A DNA stretch of 64,000 nt from Treponema bryantii (GTDB lineage Bacteria; Spirochaetota; Spirochaetia; Treponematales; Treponemataceae), in the NCBI GenBank assembly GCA_015061465.1, contig SUWN01000002.1:1-64000 (forward strand), in the 5' to 3' direction. The notes under the pieces are model-generated. The model was not told the origin of the DNA and did no database searches. It was given only the letters and a program-made list of their open reading frames with translations. This document shows, in pieces, positions 26,767 through 34,812 of the stretch. Position numbers and translations under genes: made by a program. Positions within the stretch are counted from its first letter, which is position 1. The number at the start of each line of letters is the position of its first letter.

Positions 26767-28299
26767 TTATTTATTAAATTTCCATTCTTTTAAACAAACG
26801 TCTTCGTTTCCAAAAAGAATGTAGAAGAAATGAACTCCTGTAAAATCTGTTGGAACATCAATTGTGACTTCTTGCCATTCATCGCTATCAACAACAAAAG
26901 AAGTTACTGGAGATTTTGCAACATTATCTAATTTAAGTTCAATTTTTCCGTGACCTTTTACTTTTGTTGTAAATGATTTTGCACCGTCTTCAAAATCAAC
27001 ATCTTTTATTACAAACCAAGCGCCATCTGCAACAGATTTTGAAGCCAATGTATTTTCTTCTGGAATTTTTTCATACCAAATATCAGCAGATGTACACATT
27101 GTAGTTCCAAGTGTTAATTTATATGGATTAAAATTTTCTATTTGTTTTACACCTGCAACTGTACCACTTCTTAATTCAATTTTTAAATTTTCTTCATCAA
27201 CTTGCAAAGTATCTACACAAAGACTTCTAAAACCACCATCTGTTCCCATTTTATCTTGAAGAATCATTGCATGATAAATCATGTAATATTCACCTTTATA
27301 TTTCATAAAGTGGCTGTGATTATTACTGTAATTCATGCCAGCTTCACCTGGATTTCTAAAATAATGACCTTTATATTCCCACGAATCCATATCAAGAGGT
27401 GTTTTACTTGTCATATAAGCCATGGAACAAGTAGATGGTTTTGGAATTCCTTTGAATTTTTCTGGCCATTCATCACGCTTATCCCAACTTGTGTTGAATG
27501 TATAAACATAAGTGTCATTTATATAATTTAATTCACTTGCTTCAAAGAAATATGGTGAAGGCATCACTTTGATTTCGCTAGCAAGAGAAAGCATATCGTC
27601 ACCCAATTGAACAATTCTTGCACTGTTTGGCCATAAATCAGTTCCACTTGGAGCTTTTCCGCATCCGCCAAAAGCAAGCCATGGAGTTCCGTTATCATCA
27701 ATACAAACACCAGGGTCAAAAGGAGCTGGACAATCTCCGAGCCCTTTTGTTTTGTGAGAAATTAATGGCTTTTTCAAAGGGTCTGTCCAAGGTCCTAGAG
27801 GACTTGTGGCTGTTATTACACCAACGCCCGCACCACTATTTGAAAAATACATATAAAAATGAGTTAATCCGTCATCTTCTACGCGAGAAACAATTGAAGG
27901 CGCCCAAGATGCATAAATCCATGGTGCAATTTTTTTTACGTTAATTTCTCCGTGATAAGTCCAGTTCACCATGTCTTCTGTAGAAAAACAAACTAATGAT
28001 TTGATGTGTTCATAAGTATTTTTTCCGTTTTTTCCAACAACTTCATATTGTTGATGGTCGCTTGTTCCGTAAATATAAAGTCTTCCTTCATATTCTACGC
28101 CTGTTGGGTCAGCACAAAAAACATTTGACGAAACAGGATTTGAATTGAACAAAGGTTTGCAAATGTTTTTGCTAGGTTGAATTTCAGCCATATTGATTTC
28201 CTTATTTGCATTATTGTTTGTATTTCCCATTGTTGAGCAAGAAGAAAAACAAATACAAACAAATACAAAATTTTTAATTAATTGTAATATTCGTTTCAT
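26767..28299 (-). CDS. GH43-type glycosidase lipoprotein with C-terminal CBM6-like domain
   Basis: 510 residues. A lipoprotein signal (IKNFVFVCICFSSCS) suggests anchoring in the envelope. The GH43 propeller shows NVFCADPTGVEYEGRLYIYGTSD (base Asp), FDPGVCIDDNGTPWLAFG and FFEASELNYINDTYVYTF (acid Glu). The last ~130 residues, with DGAWFVIKDVDFEDGAKSF, look like a CBM6 beta-sandwich. Enzymes of this layout release arabinose from arabinoxylan or cut xylan side chains; the exact substrate is not readable. A TATACT -10 ends 7 nt before the ATG with no Shine-Dalgarno. It heads a two-gene operon with the cytoplasmic GH43. Confidence 0.88.
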   Translation of the reverse strand: MKRILQLIKNFVFVCICFSSCSTMGNTNNNANKEINMAEIQPSKNICKPLFNSNPVSSNVFCADPTGVEYEGRLYIYGTSDHQQYEVVGKNGKNTYEHIKSLVCFSTEDMVNWTYHGEINVKKIAPWIYASWAPSIVSRVEDDGLTHFYMYFSNSGAGVGVITATSPLGPWTDPLKKPLISHKTKGLGDCPAPFDPGVCIDDNGTPWLAFGGCGKAPSGTDLWPNSARIVQLGDDMLSLASEIKVMPSPYFFEASELNYINDTYVYTFNTSWDKRDEWPEKFKGIPKPSTCSMAYMTSKTPLDMDSWEYKGHYFRNPGEAGMNYSNNHSHFMKYKGEYYMIYHAMILQDKMGTDGGFRSLCVDTLQVDEENLKIELRSGTVAGVKQIENFNPYKLTLGTTMCTSADIWYEKIPEENTLASKSVADGAWFVIKDVDFEDGAKSFTTKVKGHGKIELKLDNVAKSPVTSFVVDSDEWQEVTIDVPTDFTGVHFFYILFGNEDVCLKEWKFNK

Positions 28300-28306
28300 G
28301 AAGATT

Positions 28307-28312
28307 AGTATA
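28307..28312 (-). promoter_or_regulatory. -10 element of the GH43 operon (leaderless)
   Basis: TATACT on the minus strand, 7 nt before the ATG; the -35 is weak. The remaining gap to 28463 is very AT-rich and holds the divergent start region of the membrane-protein gene. Confidence 0.5.
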
Positions 28313-28463
28313 ATTTGATTAAAAATAATTTGATACGTGAAAAAGATTTAATAATTAGATGATAATTCTTTTATTATGAGATTATATTTTGGATAAAACT
28401 CGATTTATTGAATATATATATTTTTATATATATAATTAAAAAAAATGATTTAGAGGAAAAAAA

Positions 28464-29072
28464 ATGAACAAAAAACAAAAAATCGCAATTGGAATAAATA
28501 TTTTTACAGCAATTACACAACTTGTTGTTTCTTCAATTCTTATAATTAGACGCGGCTTTGCGGCTTTTGGATATTACACAATGGACAGTAATATTTTTGC
28601 AGCAGTAACTTCAATATTTTTAATAATTTCCCTTCTTACAAAAAAAGAAGTTTCAGAAAGAATTCATAACTTTAGATATTACTCAACTTGTTGTGTAACT
28701 CTAACATTTCTTGTTGTAATTACAATTTTAGTTCCAATGGATGGGTGGCACACGCTTCCAAACAGACTTTTTATGGGAACTGATTTGTGGCTTCATACAG
28801 TGGGACCATTACTAAACATTGTAAGTTTTATTTTCTTTGAAAGAGAAAACACATTAAGCAAAAAACAGCCACTTTTAGCAATTATTCCAACAATTATTTA
28901 TGCAATTTTTGCAATAATTTTAAATCTTTTAAAAGTTATTGATGGACCATATTTTTTCTTAAAAATATACGAACAACCAATTTGGGAAGTAATTATGTGG
29001 CTTGTAATAATTGGTATTTTAGTATTTATAATTGCATTTTTACTAAAAAAAGCTACATCTACTAAAAAATAA
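28464..29072 (+). CDS. Six-helix membrane protein, Pr6Pr-like
   Basis: A 202-residue integral membrane protein with about six hydrophobic helices and a short Lys-rich tail. The pattern YYTMDSNIFAAVTSIF, then RYYSTCCVTLTFLVVITIL and DLWLHTVGPLLNIVSFIFFE resembles the Pr6Pr family, which has no established biochemical role. AGAGGA lies before the ATG. It diverges from the GH43 operon and is followed by an acyl-CoA synthetase gene after about 110 bp. Confidence 0.6.
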   Translation: MNKKQKIAIGINIFTAITQLVVSSILIIRRGFAAFGYYTMDSNIFAAVTSIFLIISLLTKKEVSERIHNFRYYSTCCVTLTFLVVITILVPMDGWHTLPNRLFMGTDLWLHTVGPLLNIVSFIFFERENTLSKKQPLLAIIPTIIYAIFAIILNLLKVIDGPYFFLKIYEQPIWEVIMWLVIIGILVFIIAFLLKKATSTKK

Positions 29073-29184
29073 ATTTCATAAAAATCCTCTTAATATAGAA
29101 CATAAAATTTTGACTCTTGTATAATGACAAAAAAAGTGATAATGTCAGTAATATAATAACAAATTTTTATTAAGAGGATTCCAT

Positions 29185-31155
29185 ATGACAAAGTTTACAC
29201 TTGACAAAACCTTGCCAAAAAACTTGCCTTTACTTTTTAAGGAAAGGGCAAAAGCGAACCCAAATGAAGGGTTACAAGCTTCAAAAGATAAGGACGGTGT
29301 TTTCCAAACATTTACTTATCAAACTGTATATAAAAATGTTATATGTTTTGCACTTGCATTGCAAGAAATCGGAATCACTCGTGGAGAGAACGTTGCACTT
29401 ATTTCAGACAATCGCCGAGAATGGTTGATTTCAGACTTAGCAATTCAGACACTTGGTTGTGCTGATGTTCCTCGCGGATGTGACTCACTTGGAAATGAAA
29501 TACGTTTCATTATTTCCTTCGCAGACTGCCGTTATGGTTTCTTTGAAAACGCCCGCCAATTAAAAAAAGTAACAGAAAAAATTCAAGAAGTTCCTCTTTT
29601 AACTACAGCTATTTTGTTTGACCCACTTTCAAAAGAAGATGAAGAATTGGTGTCAGAATTCAAAAACTTAAAAATTTACACTTTTGAAGAATTGATGCAA
29701 AAGGGAGAAGCACTTTATTCAGCAAATCCAGAAGAAAACACAAAAAAAATTGAAGCAGAAATGGATTTAACACAACCAGATGATAACGCAACTATTATTT
29801 TTACATCAGGAACAACAGGCACTCCAAAAGGAGTAATGCTTACACATAAAAACTACACAGTTCAACTTTCTGCAATTCACAACTTTATTAAAGTTAAACA
29901 AGGCGACTGGTGGATGTCTATTCTTCCTGTTTGGCACAGTTTTGAAAGATTAATTCAATATGTAGCAATTTACTTTACAGCTGGTCTTGCATATTCAAAA
30001 CCTGTTGCTTCCATTTTACTTGCAGATATGGATGTTATTAAACCACAATGGATTTGTGGTGTTCCACGTCTTTGGGAAGCATTAGCTAACGGTGTAAACA
30101 AAGCAATGGTGAAAAAAGGAGGAATCACATTAAAATTATTTAGATTCTTCGTTGCTGTTGGAAAAGGTTATGCAAATGCAAAAGCAAAAGTTTTAGGACA
30201 TATCTGTCAGATAAAAAAACGTAACAAATTCTTTGATGCACTATGTGGTATTATTCCAATGATTTTATTATGGCCATTACATAAATTAGGCGATGTGCTT
30301 GTTTATAAAAAGATTCGTGCAAAATTTGGTGGAAGAATTAACATCGCAATCAGTGGTGGTGGTGCTTTACAAAAAGATGTTGACGATTTTTACAGAGCTA
30401 TTGGTTTAAACCTTTTGGAAGGATACGGTCTTACAGAATCAGCGCCAGTTATTTCTTTCAGAAATTATAAAGAACCTCGTCAAGGTTGTGTTGGTGCAAT
30501 TTTCCCAACAATGGAATTAAAAATTCTTCCTGAAGAAAACGGAGTTGCAACAAGTAAAGAACACATCGGTTATGGTAAAAAAGGTTTGATTTATATTCGT
30601 AGTGAACAAGTAATGAAAGGCTATTACAAACGTCCAGACTTAACTGCAAAAATCATTGATGAAGATGGTTGGTTAAACACAGGTGATCTTGGCCTTTTAA
30701 CATACGATGATGAAATCAAAATTACAGGGCGTGCAAAAGATACAATCGTTCTTTTAGGTGGAGAAAATATCGAGCCAGCAGTTATTGAAAGCGAACTTCT
30801 TACAAGTCCATACATCGAAAGTGCAATTGTTCTTGGCCAAGACCAGAAATATCTTGGTGCATTAGTTGTTCCATCAAAAGAAAATATTCTTGCATATGCT
30901 ACAGAAAACAATCTTGATACTTCAGATTATGAAGAACTTTTGAAAACAAAAGAAATCATTGATTTAATTGATAGCACAATTAAAGAAAAAGATTCTACAG
31001 CAAACGGATTTAGAGTTTGTGAAAAAATCTGGAAATTTGCATTACTTCCAAATAGTTTTACAGTTGGTGAAGAACTATCTGCAAAACAAGAAATGATGCG
31101 TTACAAGATTGTAGAAAAATATGCAGATGTTATAAAACCTTTGTTTGAAAACTAA
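29185..31155 (+). CDS. AMP-dependent synthetase / long-chain acyl-CoA ligase
   Basis: A 656-residue adenylate-forming enzyme. The ATP-binding A3 motif is IIFTSGTTGTPKGVMLTH near residue 205; further motifs are LLEGYGLTESAPVISF and WLNTGDLGLLTYDDEIKITGRAKD. The length and the ~60-residue insertion with RNKFFDALCGIIPMILLWPLHK fit long-chain fatty acyl-CoA ligases, including spirochaetal ones. It probably activates scavenged fatty acids for lipid synthesis at the inner membrane. AAGAGGA lies before the ATG and a strong hairpin follows the stop. No beta-oxidation genes are nearby. Confidence 0.92.
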   Translation: MTKFTLDKTLPKNLPLLFKERAKANPNEGLQASKDKDGVFQTFTYQTVYKNVICFALALQEIGITRGENVALISDNRREWLISDLAIQTLGCADVPRGCDSLGNEIRFIISFADCRYGFFENARQLKKVTEKIQEVPLLTTAILFDPLSKEDEELVSEFKNLKIYTFEELMQKGEALYSANPEENTKKIEAEMDLTQPDDNATIIFTSGTTGTPKGVMLTHKNYTVQLSAIHNFIKVKQGDWWMSILPVWHSFERLIQYVAIYFTAGLAYSKPVASILLADMDVIKPQWICGVPRLWEALANGVNKAMVKKGGITLKLFRFFVAVGKGYANAKAKVLGHICQIKKRNKFFDALCGIIPMILLWPLHKLGDVLVYKKIRAKFGGRINIAISGGGALQKDVDDFYRAIGLNLLEGYGLTESAPVISFRNYKEPRQGCVGAIFPTMELKILPEENGVATSKEHIGYGKKGLIYIRSEQVMKGYYKRPDLTAKIIDEDGWLNTGDLGLLTYDDEIKITGRAKDTIVLLGGENIEPAVIESELLTSPYIESAIVLGQDQKYLGALVVPSKENILAYATENNLDTSDYEELLKTKEIIDLIDSTIKEKDSTANGFRVCEKIWKFALLPNSFTVGEELSAKQEMMRYKIVEKYADVIKPLFEN

Positions 31156-31164
31156 TTATTAATT

Positions 31165-31215
31165 TGTTAAACAAAAAACTCCAAAGAATAAATCTTTGGA
31201 GTTTTTTTGTTTTAA
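31165..31215. terminator. Bidirectional terminator between acyl-CoA ligase and hslU
   Basis: AAAACTCCAAAGA pairs with TCTTTGGAGTTTT around a 4-5-nt loop, flanked by A- and T-tracts, between two converging genes. Confidence 0.85.
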
Positions 31216-31231
31216 ACTTTATATAGATTTA

Positions 31232-32701
31232 CTACAAAATATATCTTGTCAAATCTTCGTTCTTAGCAATTCCATCTAACTTTTGGTCGATGTAGTTTGC
31301 ATCGATTGTAATAGTTTCGCCAGAATGTTCATCTGCATCAAAAGCAATTTCGTCAAGAACTTTTTCCATAATTGTATGAAGACGTCTTGCACCAATATTT
31401 TCGCTTCTTGAATTTACGTCTTCTGCAATAAAACTCATTCTATCAATTGCATCTTCTGTAATATCTAATTTTACACCTTCAGTTTCTAACAAAGCTGTAT
31501 ACTGTTTGATAAGAGAATTTTTTGGTTCAGTAAGAATTCGTTTAAATTCATCTTTATGCAAACTATCCAATTCTACACGCAATGGGAAACGACCTTGTAA
31601 TTCAGGAATCAAATCACTTGGCGAAGACACACTGAATGCACCTGCTGCAATAAATAAAATGTGAGTTGTATCAATTACACCGTATTTTGTATTTACATTA
31701 CTTCCTTCAACAATTGGCAAAATATCACGCTGAACACCTTCTCTAGAAACATCCTGTCCATGACTTTCACCGTGAACAGCAATTTTATCAATTTCATCAA
31801 TAAAAATAATTCCGCTTTGTTCTACACGTTCTTTTGCTAAATCAGCAACTTTGTCATGATCAACCATTCCGTCTAAAGTTTCTTCTGTAAGGATTTTACG
31901 AGCTTCACGAATTGTGACAGAACGTTTTTTAGAACGCCCACCACCATTTATCATATTCATGATTCCTTGCATACTATTTTGCAAATCATCAATTGAACCA
32001 CCGGCAATAATTTCCATGCTTGGCATTTGTTGATGGCGATTTACAACCATATCAACTTCTCTGTCTTCGAGTTTGCCTTCTCTAAGCATTTGGCGGAATT
32101 TTTCTCTTGTGGAATTTTCTGTTGAAGATTGTTCTGTTTCTTGAGGTTTTTCTACCATTGCACCTAAATCAACTGTAGAATCTAAATTTGTTGGAGAAAT
32201 AAATCCAAGTGGATTTGTATCTTCATTTTTTGTTTTTTTAGATTTTTCATTTGTACCTGGCAAAAGTAAATCCAAAAGTTTTTCTTCTACAATGCTCACT
32301 GATTTTTCTCTAAGCTGTTCTTCCATTTCTGCTTTTACATCATTAAAACCAACAGCCATCAAATCACGAATCATAGATTCAACATCACGACCAACGTATC
32401 CAACTTCTGTATATTTTGTTGCTTCCACTTTTAAAAATGGTGCATTACAAAGTTTTGCCAATCTACGTGCAATTTCAGTTTTTCCAACTCCAGTTGGTCC
32501 AATCATCAAAATATTTTTTGGAGCAACTTCATCACGCATTTCTTCGCTTAATCTTAAACGTCTAAATCTGTTTCTAAGAGCAACAGCAACTGCTTTTTTT
32601 GCTTCGTGCTGCCCAATGATATATTGATCCAAACGTTCTACAATTTGTTTTGGAGTAAGATTTTCTTGTGTATTTTTTACTACAACTTGATTTTCTGACA
32701 T
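31232..32701 (-). CDS. hslU: HslU (ClpY), ATPase of the HslVU protease
   Basis: AAA+ unfoldase of 489 residues. Walker A is GPTGVGKTEIA near residue 70, Walker B is IIFIDEIDKIA, and the C-terminus ends in DLTRYIL, the tail that docks into HslV. It is longer than the E. coli protein (443) because the I domain carries a Lys/Asn-rich insert (GTNEKSKKTKNEDTNPLG). The ATG follows the hslV stop directly (TAAATG), with GGAGGAAA inside hslV, so the two are tightly coupled. Confidence 0.97.
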   Translation of the reverse strand: MSENQVVVKNTQENLTPKQIVERLDQYIIGQHEAKKAVAVALRNRFRRLRLSEEMRDEVAPKNILMIGPTGVGKTEIARRLAKLCNAPFLKVEATKYTEVGYVGRDVESMIRDLMAVGFNDVKAEMEEQLREKSVSIVEEKLLDLLLPGTNEKSKKTKNEDTNPLGFISPTNLDSTVDLGAMVEKPQETEQSSTENSTREKFRQMLREGKLEDREVDMVVNRHQQMPSMEIIAGGSIDDLQNSMQGIMNMINGGGRSKKRSVTIREARKILTEETLDGMVDHDKVADLAKERVEQSGIIFIDEIDKIAVHGESHGQDVSREGVQRDILPIVEGSNVNTKYGVIDTTHILFIAAGAFSVSSPSDLIPELQGRFPLRVELDSLHKDEFKRILTEPKNSLIKQYTALLETEGVKLDITEDAIDRMSFIAEDVNSRSENIGARRLHTIMEKVLDEIAFDADEHSGETITIDANYIDQKLDGIAKNEDLTRYIL

Positions 32702-33247
32702 TTAGATTTCCTCCACAGTGATATTTCCGTTTGTGTAAATACAAATATCACCGGCAATTTTCAAACTTTTTTGAGCAATTTCTTTTGCAGACAATGTTGA
32801 ACTATCCAAATATGCAAGCGCAGCCGAATAAGCATAATTTCCACCAGAACCAATTGCCATAACATCATTTTCTGGTTCAATTACATTTCCATCTCCACTT
32901 ATCAAAAGAATTTTAGAAGAATCTGCAACCAAAAGCATTGCTTCTAATTTTTGTAAACTACGTTCAGTTCTCCACATTTTTGCAAGTTCTACAGCAGCAC
33001 GTGTTAAATCACCATTGAATTCTTTTATTTTTGTTTCAAATTTGTCTAACAATGTAAAAGCATCTGCAACACTACCTGCAAATCCTGTTAAAATTTTTCC
33101 ATCATAAATTTTTCTAACTTTTCTAGCATTTCCTTTAGAAACTGTTTCTCCAAGAGTAACTTGTCCATCACCTGCCATTGCAACTTTGCCGTCTCTTTTC
33201 ACAGCAATTACAGTCGTACTTCTAATTTTTGGAAATTGACTTCCCAT
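32702..33247 (-). CDS. hslV: HslV (ClpQ), peptidase of the HslVU protease
   Basis: Proteasome-like threonine peptidase of 181 residues from ATG 33247 ([16 protein letters not shown]). It is cut to expose the nucleophile Thr of the STT segment; GDGQVTLG and [21 protein letters not shown] are family hallmarks. The track starts 25 codons upstream, but GGAGAT precedes 33247 and the alignment with family N-termini fits there. In many bacteria xerC (codV) lies directly upstream; here the two are separated by more than 600 bp of repeats. Confidence 0.96.
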   Translation of the reverse strand: MGSQFPKIRSTTVIAVKRDGKVAMAGDGQVTLGETVSKGNARKVRKIYDGKILTGFAGSVADAFTLLDKFETKIKEFNGDLTRAAVELAKMWRTERSLQKLEAMLLVADSSKILLISGDGNVIEPENDVMAIGSGGNYAYSAALAYLDSSTLSAKEIAQKSLKIAGDICIYTNGNITVEEI

Positions 33248-33327
33248 TTTTACGATCTCCATCAAAAAATAATTAAAATATATAACGTTAAAGATAATAA
33301 ATATTTGGTTAATTTTCAACAAAAACG

Positions 33328-33586
33328 TAGGATTAAATTAAACATATAAAGAAAAACATCGAGCGAAAAAGGCTCACGTGAATAACCGTACTTATGCTCC
33401 GCCGAGAGATAGCACGGACTTTTGAACATCGTATAACGTTAGAATGTCTTGTCCGTGCTTCCAGTTTTGTAGTTTCTACAAAACTGGTGGCGCAGCAAGA
33501 TAATTTCGCAATAAAAATGTGCAGCTGCGCCAACGAACATTCACTACGCCTTTTTCAGACAATTTTTTTATATGTTTACTTTATCG
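33328..33586. repeat. Structured intergenic element A with terminal inverted repeats
   Basis: The left end GTAGGATTAAATTAAACATA is mirrored by TATGTTTACTTTATC at 33572-33586, and the inner GAAAAAGGC...GTGAAT (near 33365) recurs inverted near 33540-33558. Inside lie three perfect stems in a row: AGCACGGAC/GTCCGTGCT (33412-33420 with 33452-33460), CCAGTTTTGTAG/CTACAAAACTGG with a TTT loop (33462-33488), and GGCGCAGC/GCTGCGCC (33490-33497 with 33525-33532). The middle and the GAACAT and TGTGCA segments match the 92-bp array unit. Two ORFs of about 70 codons in the track overlap it on opposite strands and look spurious. Confidence 0.8.
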
Positions 33587-33659
33587 AATTTGCCCAAAAA
33601 TTTTAAAATAAACTTTACATATACAAACGTTCGTATTTTAGATATTTCCGCCCATTTTG

Positions 33660-33896
33660 ATAAATTAAACAATTATAAATAATTTAAAAAAAAATAGATT
33701 TTGCGCGAAGGAACGTAGATAGGGGAAAAAACACTCTGCTTGTGGCAGCCACACTAGTGGCTGGTTTTATAGTTTCTATACCACAAGCAGCGTGTAGCGA
33801 GTTATCGAGCGGTTTTGAACCAAGCTACGTGACTGGGAGCAATTATAAATTGTTTTTATTAATTCTTTGATTTTATATGTTTATTTTATTCCTACC
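33660..33896. repeat. Structured intergenic element B, related to element A
   Basis: The left end GATAAATTAAACAATTATAAA (33660-33680) is mirrored by TTTATATGTTTATTTTATTC (33873-33892). Inside, CTGCTTGTGG pairs with CCACAAGCAG (33737-33746 with 33782-33791) around two smaller hairpins, AGCCAC-ACTA-GTGGCT and TATAG-TTT-CTATA. The TAGTTTCTA loop is shared with element A, as is ATCGAGCG followed by ACGTGA. It ends 4 bp from the xerC stop. The 73 bp between A and B are AT-rich and hold nothing that I recognise. Confidence 0.7.
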
Positions 33897-33900
33897 ACTT

Positions 33901-34800
33901 TTATGAATGAGGATGGGCTTTGTTGTAGATTTCAATTAGTTTTTCTGTTGTGATATGTGTGTATCGTTGTGTGGTAGAGATGCTTGAGTGACCCAATAAT
34001 TCTTGCACAGCGCGAACATCAGCTCCATTTGATAAAAGTTGTGTTGCAAATGTATGTCTAAATGCATGTGGTGAAATATGATGATTTGTTCCTTCAACTC
34101 CAGAATATCTTGAAACAATCCAACGAATTCCAGCGGCAGAAAGACTATTGCCTTTTTGGTTTATAAAAATACATTCAGGTTCATTTTCAACTTTTTTTTC
34201 CTGCAAGATTTTTTTTCTGTCATCCAAATAAATTTTTAATGCGGCTTGTGCTTGTTTTGCAAAATAAACAACTCTATCTTTATTTCCTTTCCCTTTTACA
34301 ATCGCTTTAGAAAAACCTTCCATAAAATCAGAAAATCTCAAATTTGCAAGTTCCGAAACACGACACCCAGAAGAATAAAGCATTTCAAAAATTGCACAAT
34401 CTCTACTTGTCCACAAAAGTTCTTTTAATTCAGGTTGATTACAAAGCGAATTCATTTCATTTGCAGTTAAAAAGCGAGGGATTTTTTTAGGAATTCGAAC
34501 TGTTTTTAATTCAATTGCAGGATTTTTTGGAATATATTGAAACTTTTTACAATACGCAAAAAAAGTTCGTACAGCAGCGATAAATCTATTTATAGAAGTC
34601 GCTGCCATTTTTTTCTTGCTTAATTCGCCAATACAAAACAACAGATTTTCTTTTGTTACATCTTTTATATCAATGTCTTTTCCAACAAACAACATTAAAT
34701 AAACCAAATCTTTTTTATATCCGAGCACAGAATTTGCAGAAAGGCCTCTAACTGCGTCCAAATATAAAAGATATTCACTAATTGCACTATTTAATGTCAT
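33901..34800 (-). CDS. Tyrosine recombinase XerC-type
   Basis: A 299-residue site-specific recombinase. The N-terminal SAM-like domain (ISEYLLYLDAVRGLSANSVLGYKKDL) precedes the catalytic domain with Arg in SSGCRVSELANLRF, HAFRHTFATQLL (His-x2-Arg), LLGHSSISTTQRYTHI (His and nucleophile Tyr). Together with the paralogue at 38.8 kb it probably resolves chromosome dimers at dif. Its placement after topA and before hslVU corresponds to the codV position of other bacteria. AGGTA lies before the ATG. Which of the two is XerC and which XerD cannot be settled from the sequence. Confidence 0.92.
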   Translation of the reverse strand: MTLNSAISEYLLYLDAVRGLSANSVLGYKKDLVYLMLFVGKDIDIKDVTKENLLFCIGELSKKKMAATSINRFIAAVRTFFAYCKKFQYIPKNPAIELKTVRIPKKIPRFLTANEMNSLCNQPELKELLWTSRDCAIFEMLYSSGCRVSELANLRFSDFMEGFSKAIVKGKGNKDRVVYFAKQAQAALKIYLDDRKKILQEKKVENEPECIFINQKGNSLSAAGIRWIVSRYSGVEGTNHHISPHAFRHTFATQLLSNGADVRAVQELLGHSSISTTQRYTHITTEKLIEIYNKAHPHS

Positions 34801-34812
34801 TTGTACCTAAAA

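Noticed and set aside
33333-33606. ORFs of 66 and 70 residues on opposite strands of element A
   Set aside because: Both cover the inverted repeats and stems, have no start signals, and look like chance frames in structured DNA.
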